Positions 1 to 11,130 of a stretch of DNA of 64,000 nucleotides are shown in pieces. How positions within the stretch are numbered: position 1 is the first letter of the stretch; every line of letters begins with the position of its first letter. A model generated the notes under the pieces. The model searched no databases. It was not told the DNA's origin and worked only from the letters and a program-made list of their open reading frames with translations. Both the position numbers and the translations under genes were made by a program. Source of the DNA: Cheilinus undulatus (Eukaryota > Chordata > Actinopteri > Labriformes > Labridae). Location of the stretch: positions 7,080,921 to 7,144,920 of the forward strand of contig NC_054885.1 in assembly GCF_018320785.1 (NCBI RefSeq), written 5' to 3'.

Positions 1-1057
1 GTAACTAATAAGGGATTACTTGAATTGCAGAACTAATATACATTATATAATAAAAAATTATCTGAGTATTCAAACTGTTACAGACTAGTAACAAGATACT
101 TGCAACACTGAATATAAAATTATAGAAGGTATTAATTTGTCATTGTCTCATTCGTCTTTATAGTAGAGCTGAAGATTGTTGGATAAAGATGATATTTCTG
201 TGTTTTTTGTTTTTAGCAAAATCATTAGGTACACTGGTTCAACTGCTCATTAACAAATATCTAATTAGTCAATCACATGGCAGAAACCAATGTATTAAGG
301 GAAGCAGACGTGGTCAAGATGACCAAGCATCAGAATAAGGAAGAAAGAATTTGTTGTTCTCAAGTATTTTATTGCAAAATTTGACCCTAACATTCAAATG
401 TCACAGCATTATTTAAGACTCATCAGATCAGGCTATGTTTTTCCAGTCCTTGGCCTTTCTGAGAAAAGCAGTGAGAGTGAGAAAGCAGTGCTTGTTTGAA
501 TAAAAGTAGCTTCCTCATTTATTGTGCTTTGCTTATTGCTAAAGCTCATTCTGTAATGATTATAAAACTGTGATTTACTGTGCATTCCTAGTTCATAGGT
601 TGTAAAAAAAAAGCATCATTGTTCATTTCTGTTGCTTTCATAATCAGTCAAAACCCCCCACAGGGTCTTTAAAACCCCCAAACATCAGCACAGAACGAGG
701 CCAGGTTGGCTTAATGTTCCTCAAGACATTTTGGAGAATTAAATCAGGATTAAGTTAAAATCCTCTTAAATCTTACTTCCACTGAAACAAACAAAATACA
801 AAATGCAGAATAATCTTTAAATAGAAGAGATGAAATCTGATGACACAGCGTTAGAGTGGGGTCAAACACAAACTAAACAAAAGATCATAGTTCTCATTTT
901 AGCAAGGATCACTATCCTGATCAGATTCACGGTAAATAACTCTGACCTTTTGACCTCAGATGCTGTGATTGTACCTGCTCTTTCATGTTTACAGGGATTT
1001 TAAATGCGCTGTGCTGACTCCATTTCCTTCCGTTTCTCCTCATGTCCGTCCTCTCAG
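1..1057. other. Upstream flank or intron of the Kir channel gene, no gene recognised
   Basis: AT-rich sequence without a supportable ORF or recognisable repeat. Its last ~40 bases are a pyrimidine-rich tract ending in CTCTCAG at 1051-1057, a good splice acceptor. This suggests most of the stretch is an intron following a non-coding first exon that lies inside or left of the window. Confidence 0.4.
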
Positions 1058-1162
1058 CGGTTCAACACCACCCTCACCGCCGTCGGGGTGGAGGTCTGAT
1101 CGCTGGGAGCAGGGCCGGGTCGAGCCTCCCATCCAGGATCGACGGCAGTGATCACTGCTGCA
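1058..1162 (+). other. kcnj4: Probable 5'UTR part of the kcnj4 start-codon exon
   Basis: The segment lies between a strong acceptor (polypyrimidine tract then CTCTCAG, AG at 1056-1057) and the ATG at 1163. No ATG occurs between 1058 and 1163, so that ATG would be the first in the exon. The start context GCTGCAATGG has a purine at -3 and G at +4. The exon would run 1058-1185. The exon boundary is inferred from splice signals only. Confidence 0.5.
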
Positions 1163-1185
1163 ATGGGAACAAGCAGGTCACACAG
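1163..1185 (+). other. kcnj4: kcnj4 coding microexon segment (codons 1-7 plus two bases)
   Basis: ATG GGA ACA AGC AGG TCA CAC AG is followed by the donor GTGAGG. The two leftover bases join the G at 3721 to complete an Arg codon (phase 2), giving ...SHR then YSIVS. The resulting N-terminus aligns residue for residue in length with Kir2.1 up to RYSIVS, which is strong support although only 23 coding bases are present. Confidence 0.85.
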
Positions 1186-4100
1186 GTGAGGGACATGAAA
1201 GCATCTGCATGAGCATCTGCAAAGCCATGATTTTCAGAAATATGGATATTTGAAGCTGCAGTAAGATTAAACAGAGAACCAAAAACTAAAATAAAAGAGA
1301 CACCCAGTGCAGATTCATGCAGTACTCATGAGATATCACTTAAACAACAAGGGATGACCATTTTGTCCTCCTTTGTGGACGTTTGGGCAAGGTTGTAAGA
1401 AAATCAATCAAATTAATCTTAAGCTATAAACAAGAATGGCCCATGAACATGAATTCTCCAGCCCCTGGCTACCACCCACACGTCAATGGAGTTTCAATAA
1501 AATTAAATCTTTTCCTAATGTGCAAAAACATCAGGATGTCAGGAAAAGAAGGAGAAGGGCCTGAAATGACCCTAAGAGAAAATTAATTCATTATGTGCAA
1601 AAAGAGCCAAAAAAGATGGGTGGAAAATGATGAAAAGTGGTTAAAAAGTGGTTAAATGGGTTAAAAGAGACAATGGGCTGAGAAAGGCAAAAATAGGGGC
1701 AAACATGGGTGGGTAAAAAAGTGAAAAGCAGTTAAAAAGTAAAAAAAAAAAAAAAAAAGGTTAAAAGCAGCAAAAACAGGCTCGGAAAGGTGTGAAAAGC
1801 TGTTAAAAAGGACAACAAATGGCTAAAAGCAGCAAAAATGGGCTAATAAAGGCAAAAAGTGGCAAGCACTGGTGGGGAAAATGTGAAAAGCAGTTTAAAA
1901 GTGAAAAAAAAGACTTAAAGGTGGCAAAAATAGGCTAAGAAAAGCAAAAAGTGGCATACAGATGGGAGAAATGTGAAGAGTAGTTTAATAAAAAGGGACA
2001 AAAATTGGTTAAAAGCTGCAAACATGGGCTAAAAACACAAAGATTAGCATACAGATGAGAAAAGAAAGGTGCAAAGCAGTTAAAATGTGACAAAAAACTG
2101 GTTAAAAGCTGCAGAAATTGCCTCAAAAGGGGAAGTGTCAAACATTTGTGGGGAAAAATTGAAAAGCAGTTGAAAAGTGACAAATTGGTTTAAAAGCCGA
2201 AAATGGGCGAAGGAAGGCAAAACAGGGGCATACAGATGGGAATAAAAAGGAGAAAAGCAGTTGAAAAGTGACAAAAATTGGTTAAAAGCAGCATACACAG
2301 GCTAAGAAAGGCAAAAAGTGGCAAACATGGGTTGGAAAAGTGTTGAAAAGCAGTTGAAAAGTGGCAAAAATGGGATAACTGCAGCATAACTGGCTAAGAA
2401 AGGCAAAATGGGGCAAACATGGTTGGGGGAAAAAGGTGAATCAAAATCAAAACTAAAATAAAACAGGCTCAAAGTGCAGACACGTCATTGTAGGTTCAAT
2501 AAAATTAAACCTTTCCATTCTAAAATGGGTCCACAGGCGAAATCATGACAAAAATATGAGATTAAGTTCAATTATAATATAATTAGAAAATGTTTTTTAA
2601 GCTCTTGAACCCACATTTGTTTGGTGGCCGACAGTTGCAAAAGCTCTGCAATGGCATGGGCCAGACCAGCACACAGGGCCTGCCTTTTTCTGATCAACAG
2701 CCTGTAGAGCAGGGCCTTTGCACCTCTTGATCACCATACATTTGACTTACAGGCAAAACTGAATTTTAGACTTACATTCTTCTATGTTATCAATCCATTT
2801 CTTTGTTACAGGACTTGTGTCAAAGAGTTCCATCACAGCCCTGCAATGTCTTTCCTTGTTACTGTTTAGTAACATTGCTGAAGTCTTACCTTGACTCAGT
2901 GAGGACGGACGTGTGAGTTAGTCTGGGTGAGTCAGGTCCAGCTCAGGGATATTTACAGCGAGCTGATCTTTAGAAAGACCGAGGTCGTCCTACACGGTCC
3001 TGACCAACAGCCCAACACAAAAAGCTCCAACATGCAGGCAGTTACAACAGACCACCTGCTTTAAAAACTGACAAAAAGACATAAGCAGGCATTATTATAC
3101 ATACACACCACTGGATGGCAAATCAGAGAAGGATTTCATTAGTTTTCTCTTATTCCATTTATGGTATGACTTTGATTAAAGAAAGGTAAATAGTTATTTT
3201 AAAGGAGAACTTTTACATATATCAGCTAACATATAGGCCTGTCCTGGGTGATCTGACTGACACATTGACTCATATATAATCCTATAATCTGAGATGACAG
3301 ATATCCTGCTCATATAGATAAACTGAACTCACCTTCCCAGCAGGTAATCCTCCGGTAAAAGGAGGGACAGGAAAGGTACAGTGATTCACTCAGATGACCT
3401 GGCTACTGCTTATACTGAAACCATTCTCCTCTCACTGGGGTCGCCTCTTGCATTTGAAACTGATTTTTCTCTCTGTATATATATGAAACTCTCTGAGCCA
3501 ATTAAAAACTTTCTGGTGTCATACGAAACTTTAGAAACTTTGATTGAAAATTTCTGTGTCCAAATTTTCTTTGCATGTGGAGAGACTTTCTCAGTGCATG
3601 CTGTCAGGCTCTGCTTGTGTTCTTGAAATCATTTCCACATAAATGTGAGGAAACTTGATTAACGACCACATAACAATGTAATACTGAATCCATACCATCC
3701 TCTCTGTGTCATCCTGGCAGGTACAGCATTGTGTCAGACATCATACCAGAGGAGGAACGCCAGAAGATCTCCAGTTTAGGACTCTGTAACGGCCACACTT
3801 CCTCTAACTTCAGACCACGCTCAGCCGGGGACGCAGACGCAGGAGACAGGAGGAGGTCCAGAGCCTCTTCTGCTGCACCCGTCTTGAGGGGACAGGGAGG
3901 CATGAACAACGGGAAGATCCTGACCAGGGGCTCCAGCCAACTACGGAGCCGCTTTGTGAAGAAAAACGGACAGTGTAATGTTCTGTTCACCAACATGGAG
4001 GAAAAGAGGCAGCGCTACCTGGCTGACATCTTCACCACCTGTGTGGACATCCGCTGGAGATACCTGCTGCTCATCTTCTGCTGCAGCTTCCTGCTCTCCT

Positions 4101-5323
4101 GGCTCTTCTTTGGGGTCATTTTCTACACCGTTTCTCTGGCACACGGGGACTTTGACAGAGTGAAGGGGGAGGGGATTACTGTTGGGGTGCTACATGGCCA
4201 CACAGCAGGGGGGAAGGCTCAGAAGATGCCCTGCATACTTCACGTCCAGGGTTTTATCGGGGCGCTTCTGTTCTCCATGGAGACTCAGACCACTATTGGT
4301 TACGGCTGGCGCTGTGTGACCGAGGAATGTCCTGTCGCCGTTGTAACGGTGGTCATTCAGTCCATCGTAGGCTGCATCATCGACTCGTTCATGATTGGAA
4401 CCATCATGGCGAAGATGGCCCGGCCTAAGAAGAGGAACCAGACCCTGGTGTTCTCTAAAAACGCCGTCATCGCTCTGCGTGACGGGAAGCTGTGCCTTAT
4501 GTGGAGGGTGGGGAACCTGCGGAAGAGCCACATCGTGGAGGCTCACGTCCGAGCTCAGCTCATACGCTCCTACATCACCGCGGAGGGGGAGTTCATCCCT
4601 CTGGAGCAGATGGACCTGAACGTGGGCTATGATGAAGGGACGGACAGACTGTTTTTAGTCTCTCCTCTGGTGATAGTCCACGAGATAGACAAAGACAGCC
4701 CTCTGTATTCTTTAAGTAAAGCTGACATAGAGACGGATAATTTTGAGATTGTTGTGATCTTAGAGGGAATGGTGGAGGCTACAGCCATGACCACGCAGTT
4801 TCGTAGCTCCTACATCGCCAGAGAGATCCTGTGGGGTCACCGCTTCGAGCCGGTGATCTACGAAGACAGAGACTGCTACAAAGTCGACTACGCTCGCTTC
4901 CACAAGACCTACGAGGTGCCGTCCACGCCGCCCTTCAGCGCCAAAGAGCTAGAAGAGGCAGCGAGCCGGGCGTCTTCTGCAGCTTCTCCTTTCTCGGCGT
5001 GTAAAACCACCGAAGACCTGATCCCCCGGTCTGTGAGTACCTTCTGTTACGAGAACGAGATCGTCCTGAGCTGCGAGGAGGATGAAGTCTTCACTTCCTC
5101 TCAGAGCACAGTGAGGGACAGGACAGAGGAGACGAGGACTTCAGTCTCTGTAGACTTCCAGAATATGTTCCAGGACGCGGCGACCGTGACGTCAGGCAGC
5201 CACAACATCATGTGCGTGCTGGACATGGACAACAACCAGATGGAGTTCGACATCCTGCAGACGGCCATCCCTCTGGATCCCATGAGCTACAAGAGTGAGC
5301 AAGAGATGGAGAGAGTCCAGTGA
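1163..5323 (+). CDS. kcnj4: Inward-rectifier K+ channel of the Kir2 subfamily, kcnj4 (Kir2.3)-like; join(1163..1185,3721..5323)
   Basis: Tetrameric plasma-membrane K+ channel subunit that sets resting potential in excitable cells. The spliced product is 541 aa. It begins [13 protein letters not shown], which matches the N-terminus of Kir2.1 (MGSVRTNRYSIVS). M1 is ~122-146, the pore helix and filter TIGYG end at residue 203, and M2 is ~213-238 with the rectification aspartate D229. PIP2-binding basics follow (RPKKRNQT), then the cytoplasmic domain with [12 protein letters not shown] and the ER-export signal FCYENE at 449. Conserved turret cysteines are present (PCILHV, RCVTEEC). Kir2.3 is preferred over Kir2.1/2.2 because of the long turret, the PCILHVQGF segment and the C-terminal [12 protein letters not shown] (human Kir2.3 has MQASLPLDNISY). 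Linkage to sox10 agrees. Odd points: Trp follows the GYG filter, there is no RRESxI PDZ ligand, and it is ~100 aa longer than human Kir2.3. Family assignment is certain; the paralogue call is probable. Confidence 0.9.
1186..3720 (+). other. kcnj4: kcnj4 intron
   Basis: GT-AG intron of 2,535 bp. It contains the 93-bp-period array at ~1740-2400 with directly repeated flanks. The stretch 2640-3720 shows no recognisable gene or repeat. Confidence 0.8.
1600..2440 (+). repeat. Purine-rich tandem array 1, ~93-bp period
   Basis: The anchor GGTTAAAAGC-GCAAA recurs at about 1820, 1913, 2007, 2100, 2187, 2280 and 2370, so the period is 87-94 bp. Units carry GGCAAAAAGTGGCATACAGATGGG and AAAAGCAGTTGAAAAGTGAC in diverged form. 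Open frames on the minus strand ([14 protein letters not shown] type) are artefacts of the repeat. Confidence 0.85.
3721..5323 (+). other. kcnj4: kcnj4 main coding exon
   Basis: The acceptor is CATCCTGGCAG (AG at 3719-3720). The exon begins G-TAC-AGC-ATT-GTG-TCA, so the in-frame GTG at 3731 is an internal Val (residue 12), not a start. The stop is TGA at 5321-5323. Most of the channel in one large exon is typical of KCNJ genes. Confidence 0.9.
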
Positions 5324-5490
5324 CATGATTCCTCTTTTTGTACCCGTACATTCATAAATATTCACACCTGCACAATGGTTTGCATGTACACAAATGTAAC
5401 CCTCCTTATGCCTTGCCAGTGTTGTTCCATATCTGCTTTTTCCTTGCTATGAGATTAGAAAATAAATAAATCAGGATTTTTTTTCTTAAT
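5324..5490 (+). terminator. kcnj4: kcnj4 3'UTR with overlapping poly(A) signals
   Basis: AATAAA occurs at 5461-5466 and again, overlapping, at 5465-5470, about 140 bases after the stop. This would give a short 3'UTR. A longer UTR using a more distal signal cannot be excluded. Confidence 0.45.
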
Positions 5491-5967
5491 TCACTTTTGG
5501 CACATGCAGCTGCAGTCATTGAGGAGCTATGAAGACAGACTGGTCTGATTCTGTGAAGGCCTGACTCACTGCTGATGCTCGTCTCCACTATTTCTCTGAA
5601 CAAAGGAAACGCCAGAGGTAGAAAAAACCCACTAACTTGATTCAGGGTTAAGAATGTATTTACATTTTGCATTGTAGAAATATGACTTTATAAATACCTG
5701 TTATTTCTGTGAATGTATAAATCCTCAATTCCAAAAAAGTTGGGACATTATGGAAAATGTGAACAAAAACTGAAGTAACAGTGATTTGCATGTCTTTATA
5801 TTAAGACGGCACAAAGACAAGATATCTAATGTTTAAACTGATTAAACCTGATTTAACTGACTGTAATTTGTTTCTGAGGGACCCATTAAGGTCAGAAAAT
5901 TATGGTTGAAGTTCAGCTGTGATAAGCATATTTTGTAAATCGGATTAATAACCACTCTTATCAAAGC

Positions 5968-6022
5968 AATAATATATTTATTTATTTATTTATTTACTTA
6001 TTTATTTATTTATTTATTTAGG
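5968..6022 (+). repeat. (TTTA)n microsatellite at an array-element end
   Basis: About 13 TTTA units, followed by GGCTGTAGTATATAGCC. The reverse complement of this arrangement appears at 10870-10950 beside array 3, which marks it as part of the shared flank. Confidence 0.8.
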
Positions 6023-6064
6023 CTGTAGTATATAGCCATCCTCAAAATATAAACCCCAGTTCTT

Positions 6065-6975
6065 ACAACAGAATCAAAATGGGTTAAAATGTCATCAACA
6101 GGCAGAAAAAGTGGTGGAAAATGAAAAAAAAAGTTGCAAAATTGTTTTAAAAGTGGAAAAACCCCCCAGCATATTTAACATGGTAAAAAACAGGTTAACA
6201 AAGGCAAAAAAGGCAAAAAAACTGGCAAAGATGGGTTTAAAGTGGCAAAAAAGTATGTGACAAATAGTGAAATGCTGTAAAAAGAATATAAAAAAATTTA
6301 AATGGGCATAAAACATGGTAACCAAGGGTTGATAGTGGCAAAAATGGGTTAAAAGTGGCATAAAGGTATAGGAAAAGGTTTAGAAAGTGACAAAAATGGC
6401 TTTGAAGTGGCAAAAATGAGCTGGAAACATGGTTAAATAGGATTTAAAAAGTGGCAAAAAAATGGCCAGAAAATTTGGTTAAATAAGATCTTAAAAAGTG
6501 GTAAAAATGGGCAGAAAAGGTGGTAAAATAGGATTTAGAAAAGTGGAAAAAATGAGCAGAGAAGATGGATAAATAGGGTTAAAATAGTAGCAAAAATGGG
6601 TGGAAACTTTTGTGAAATGGGATTTTTGAATGGGAGAAAGTGGGCAGAAAAGATGGTTAAAAAGGAATAAAAAAGGAGCAAAAATGGGCAGAAAAGGTGG
6701 TTAAATGGGATTTTATAAAGTGGCAAAAATGGGCAGACAAGGTGGTTAAATACGATTTAGAAAGTGGCAAAAATGGGTTGAAAAAATTGTAAAACAGGAT
6801 TTTAAAAAAGTGGCATAAATGGGCAGAAAACAGGGTAAAACAGGATTTCAAAAAGTGAAAAAACAGGCAGAAAATGTGGTAAAACAGGAATTCAAAAAGT
6901 GGGAAAGAATGGGCAGAAAAGATGGTTAAATAGGAATAAAAGGGAGCACAAACTGGCAAAAAAGGTGGTTAAATA
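6065..6975 (+). repeat. Purine-rich tandem array 2, ~44-bp unit
   Basis: The unit is close to AAAGTGGCAAAAATGGGCAG followed by AAAAGGTGGTTAAATAGGATTTA, about 44 bp, best preserved at 6420-6950. The motif family is the same as in array 1 and arrays 3-5. Confidence 0.85.
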
Positions 6976-6976
6976 T

Positions 6977-7340
6977 TAGGGCTGAATGATTTTGGGAAAA
7001 TAATCTAATTGCGATTTTTTCCCCCAGTATTGCAATTACGATTTGATAAGATAAATTCCTTGTATTATGTTTTTTACCAACAAACACAAGCAATAAATCA
7101 TTCTGTTTTATAACAACCACAATATTAGCTAAAATTAAAGGTGAAAATTTTTGAAAAATATAAATATAATTTTTGTAATTTTCGTATTTAATGAGAAAAA
7201 GATACAAAGAAAGTAGGATTTTTGTAGACACTTCTAAAAAAAAAAGCCTTTGGATGTTTGCATGATCTGTGATGCATAACATCTCTGCTACAAAAGAATA
7301 AAAAATGGTTTAAACTGCTATTTTGACACAAATTTCAAGT
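6977..7340 (+). mobile_element. Possible hAT-like repeat fragment
   Basis: It begins AGGGCTGAATGATTTTGGG and continues with ATTGCGATTTTTTCC. This resembles a common teleost dispersed repeat that starts with GGGCTG and has alternating AATT/GCGATT blocks. No matching right end was identified. Confidence 0.35.
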
Positions 7341-7499
7341 TAATGCCAAAGTTACGTATCAACAACATCCAGAGGTGCCGCTGACTTCTCTCAGCCTGAG
7401 CTCATAAGAAATAGACTGACCTGAGGTGGAGAAATCTGCTGCAGTCTAATGAGTCTGAAGTGACGTGAAAAAGGACAATCCAGATTCAGTTCAACAGCC

Positions 7500-7770
7500 A
7501 GAATCTGTGATGGTGTAGGGGTGTATTAGTGACCATGGCTTGGGTCACTTACACATCTGTGAAGCCAGCATTAATACTGAGAGGTACAGTCAAGTTTTGG
7601 AGCAACGTTTGTTACTTCTTTTCAGATGGCGACAATGCTAAGCCACAATCTGTACGAGTTGCATGGCTTCACAGTTGCTGGTCTGCATGCAGTCTGGACC
7701 TGTGCTGCTTAAAATGCATGACCACATCACTGTTTTCTGTTTTAATTCACAATTAACACAAGGTTCCAAC
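7500..7770 (+). pseudogene. Degraded Tc1/mariner-superfamily transposase fragment
   Basis: The translation includes ISDHGLG-like, VKFWSN and DNAKPQSVRVAWLH. The last segment corresponds to the second catalytic Asp region (QDNAKPHSARV type) of this transposase group. Frame breaks and absence of the third acidic block show it is dead. It sits just inside the right terminal repeat at 7765. Confidence 0.5.
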
Positions 7771-7786
7771 TTTTTTGGAATTGTAT

Positions 7787-8936
7787 ATGAGTATGAGTAT
7801 ATGAGACAAGATTCCATGAAAGCAATAGCACTTTTGATGTACTTCTCTTCCTTTTTGAAGAGGATTAAGACTTTCTGAGCTATTTTGAAGACAGAGTGTG
7901 TTCGATATTTTCATGATGGGGTTGGTATTAATGTCTGTGATTGTTCCCTGCACAGTCTGGGCTGTTTTTCTAAAAGTTTCTCCCTTAAAACCTAAAAAAT
8001 AAAAGTTATTTTGTCAAAAATTGCTGTTGTTGATCTGACTCTGCAGATTAGAAAAACATCGCCTGATCTGATGAGTCTCGAGCCGCTTTAATCCCCTTTC
8101 CTTCCCATTCTGATGCTCAGTTTCAGCACATCGTCTTGACAACCTCTAAATACATTGGATGCTGCCGTGTGATTGGCTGTTTAGATACTTGCTTATATGA
8201 ACAGTTTAAAGGTGTACCTAATGAAGTGGTCAGTGAGTTTATATCGACCCTAATCTTAGGAAAATCACCAATGTAGTAGAGAAAATATTTTCCTGAATTT
8301 AATTCCAACAGTATTTCTTAAAACAGTAACTGTTTGTTAATTAAAATCTTATGTTGGTATTTTTAATTCTATAATTAAGTTTAGTTATAAAAGAGACTTT
8401 ATTTAAAACAAAACAGCATCTTTTACTAAGTCAGAGATTTTTGTTAAGTAAGTGTTAATAAAAGTGTCATATGAATTCTGCACCCTTTAAAGTTACTCCT
8501 ACAAACCCCAAACAGATCTTTTCTCTCCTTTATTCATTCATTAAAAAGCTTTTCTGTTTTGTTGTTTTGAGGGGGCGGCTGTCAGTGAGGACAGAATCAT
8601 TACTGAGAGGTGGCTTTTATTCATATTTGTGCTGTTTTTGTTTGCCAAAGGCCTGGAGATGAAAAGAAGAAAAGCACTTTGTTCAGTGTTTTTATAAAAC
8701 GGAGATCATACAGCCTGCGTGTTATGATGTTGTGTGATAGATAAAGCTGTGAAACCACTGTGAAGCACAAATGGAGGAGATTCAGAACACAGTGTGAACA
8801 TTTTACAATTGAATCACTGGATTTGGACGGTGACGATGACATTTTCTTTGTGTTCATTATCTGTGAAGAAAATCGCCATGATAGTTGTTGAGTCCTCGCG
8901 TTGAACAAATAGCAGTGCTCTCCTTTTTTAACCATG
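7787..8936. other. Intergenic, nothing recognised
   Basis: AT-rich sequence without a supportable gene, tandem repeat or terminal-repeat element that I could identify on either strand. Confidence 0.4.
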
Positions 8937-9270
8937 ATTCCAAAAAAGTTGGGACGCAGTGAAAAATGTAAATAAAAACAGAATGCAATGATTTTCAAAT
9001 CTCATAAACCCATATTTTATTTACAATAGAACATAAACAACATATCAGATGTTACAACTGAGACAATTAACTATTGTATGAGAAATACTGATGGCAGCAA
9101 CACATCCCAAAAAAGTAGGGACAAGGTTACATAAAGGCTGGAAAGGTAAGTGCGAATGAGAAAAAGCTGGAGAAGCATTTTGCAGCTAATTAGGTTGGCA
9201 ACAGGTCAGACACATGACTGGGTATAAAAGGAGTATTTTAGAAAGGCAGAGTCTCTAAGTATAGATAGAG
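8937..9270 (+). mobile_element. Left-end fragment of the CCAAAAAAGTTGGGAC-family DNA transposon
   Basis: It starts GATTCCAAAAAAGTTGGGAC, continues AATGCAATGATTTTCAAATC, and repeats the inner GTAGGGAC motif at 9115. This parallels the left end of the copy at 12026. It ends near 9270 without a right terminal repeat. Confidence 0.6.
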
Positions 9271-9759
9271 TTACACTTTTTCTGCTTCTGCTAGTGATGG
9301 AAGCAGTTTATTAATCTTTTCTAAACAGAAGTATGCATCAAACAATTATGAGAAACAAAAATCCTAATTACAGGCATTGAAAAACACATTATATAAGCAG
9401 TGTTTCCTGCACCTTTTAAATGTTGACATTATCTGACAATTAAAAAGCTTTCAGAGCCACAGATTAAACTGTCAGAGCGTGATTACTGTCTGAAGGCCTC
9501 TAAACGCTTCACAGCCAGGTGGATGCTCTTTAAAGCTTTGTGAAATTACTCTGAATGTCAAAGTTGTCTGGTAATTACGGTGTCAGAACTCAGCTTTGTT
9601 GAAGATCAGCCCACTGCATCCTTCAGTCTGCCTTGTTTTTGTTCTATCACAACAAGAGTTTAACTGGAGGCTTATTAAAACATCATTTCTGTTACACACA
9701 AGACTTTGAGTTCATGATTTCACCTTAAAGAAGAATGAGGAGTAGACAAACAAAGGTGT
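9271..9759. other. Intergenic, nothing recognised
   Basis: No gene or repeat identified. The sequence looks single-copy by eye. Confidence 0.35.
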
Positions 9760-11130
9760 GAACAGGCCTGCCTACAGGTTTGGCTGGGACAGACCGACAG
9801 AACGGGCCCAGATGATGATCAGTGTGTGTGTTGGATTGGTAGGTATTCCATTTTTTTGCCACTGATAACCATTTTTGACACTTTACCTATTTTTTGCCCT
9901 TTTTTCAACTTTTAACAAATGTTTGCCCCTGTAAATCTATTTCACCACCTTTCCTGCTCATTTTGCCTTTATTAACACTTTGTTTTGCCACTTTCAAAAA
10001 TCAGTTTCCACTATTATCCTGTTTTTTGCCACTTTTTATGCCAATTTTTTGCAGATTTTCACTGCACTTCAGTCTTTGTTACACTCATTTTTGCCACTTG
10101 CCCTTACTACACTTGATGATGCTTTTTTGTTGTAATTTGTAAGTAATTTTTTCCCACTTTGAACCTTTTTCAGACACATAAAGTAGGTTTTCTCCACTTG
10201 TTAACCCTCTTTCACCACTTTTTATGCAATTTCTTATCAAATTTAACAGCATTTCAATCTTTTATGCTCATTTCTGTGACTTGTAACTATTTTCACCACT
10301 TTTTATGCCCATTATCAGAATATTTAAGCCATTTTTGCAATGTTCTGCCTGCTTTTGCTTCGGTTAACACATTTTTTTGCCACTAATAACCCCTTTTCAA
10401 AACCTTTTCTAATGTTTTTGCCACTGTTAACCAATTTTGGATGCTTTTTGCCTGTTTCATTATGATTTATCTATCTAGATTTATCTATTTATTTATTTAC
10501 ATTTTTTTCCCCTTTAATCCAATGTCACCACCTTTTCTGTCCATTTTGCTGTTGTTAACCCATTTTTAGGCCACTTCCCACATTCTGTTTGCTCTATTAT
10601 CTTATTTTTGTCACTATTAACCCCTTTTTACCAATATTTAATGACAATTTTTTGCCAATTTTCTTTGCATTTCAGTCTTTGTTGCACAAATTTTTGCCAC
10701 TTTTCTACACTTTGTATGCATGCTTTACAACTTTTAAGCCATTTTGGCAACTTTCTATCTATTTTTAGTTTCTGTTAATCAGGTTTTTTTCCATTTTTAA
10801 CCCACACACACCATGTTAAACCCATTTTTGCCCCTTTTAAACCCATAATTATTCTATTTAAAGTGAAGGGGTTTACATTTTGAAGAAGGCTATTTACTAC
10901 AGCATAAATAAATGAATAAACAAACAAATAAATACATTTAAATAAATAATTTCTTGTTGCTTTGATAGGAGTAATTGTTATTCAGCTGAAAATAAATAAA
11001 ATATGGTTTTCAGAGCTTTACCTTTCAACAGATCATGATTTTGCTGACCTCCATCGCCCCCCCATTTGGCTGAGCCCCAGAAAGCTCGGCCCTTTACCCC
11101 CCGTATGGGCGGCCGGCCTTGATCGTGACA
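9760..11130 (-). mobile_element. Array-bearing dispersed element, copy 3 (with pyrimidine-rich array 9845-10850)
   Basis: The left module is CAGGCCTGCCTACAGG..GGCTGGG (9766 on). The body is the TTTTTGCCACTTTTAACCC array, the complement of arrays 1 and 2. The right module 10855-11110 contains TACTACAGCATAAATAAATG, TTTGCTGACCTCCAT and TTGGCTGAGCCCC. The right module is the reverse complement of 5900-6060 and aligns with 24960-25200, so these are copies of one element in both orientations. Confidence 0.65.

Larger units (their letters stand above)
5719..7786. mobile_element. Composite: two inverted ends of a CCAAAAAAGTTGGGAC-family DNA transposon enclosing a tandem array
   Basis: The left end CAATTCCAAAAAAGTTGGGA (about 5727) and the right end CCAACTTTTTTGGAATTG (about 7765) are inverted copies of one terminal repeat. 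The same terminus occurs at 8937 and 12026. Inside the right arm is a transposase fragment. The middle is array 2 plus a hAT-like piece, so this is either an insertion into a transposon or two adjacent fragments. Confidence 0.55.

Noticed and set aside
1935..2387. Minus-strand Phe/Leu/Cys-rich small ORFs in the purine-rich arrays (also near 6100-6960 and 21036-22140)
   Set aside because: They overlap each other in several frames and follow the repeat unit; they are repeat artefacts.
1740..2400. CRISPR array
   Set aside because: Repeats are diverged, spacing varies, there are no unique spacers or cas genes, and the DNA is vertebrate.
3731..3733. GTG as the start codon of the Kir channel
   Set aside because: It follows a splice acceptor by ten bases, the codons before it (YSI) belong to the conserved RYSIVS motif, and a good ATG exon exists upstream.
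4190..4546. Antisense frames over kcnj4 (and 41033-41626 over sox10)
   Set aside because: Shadows of the coding exons; no independent evidence.
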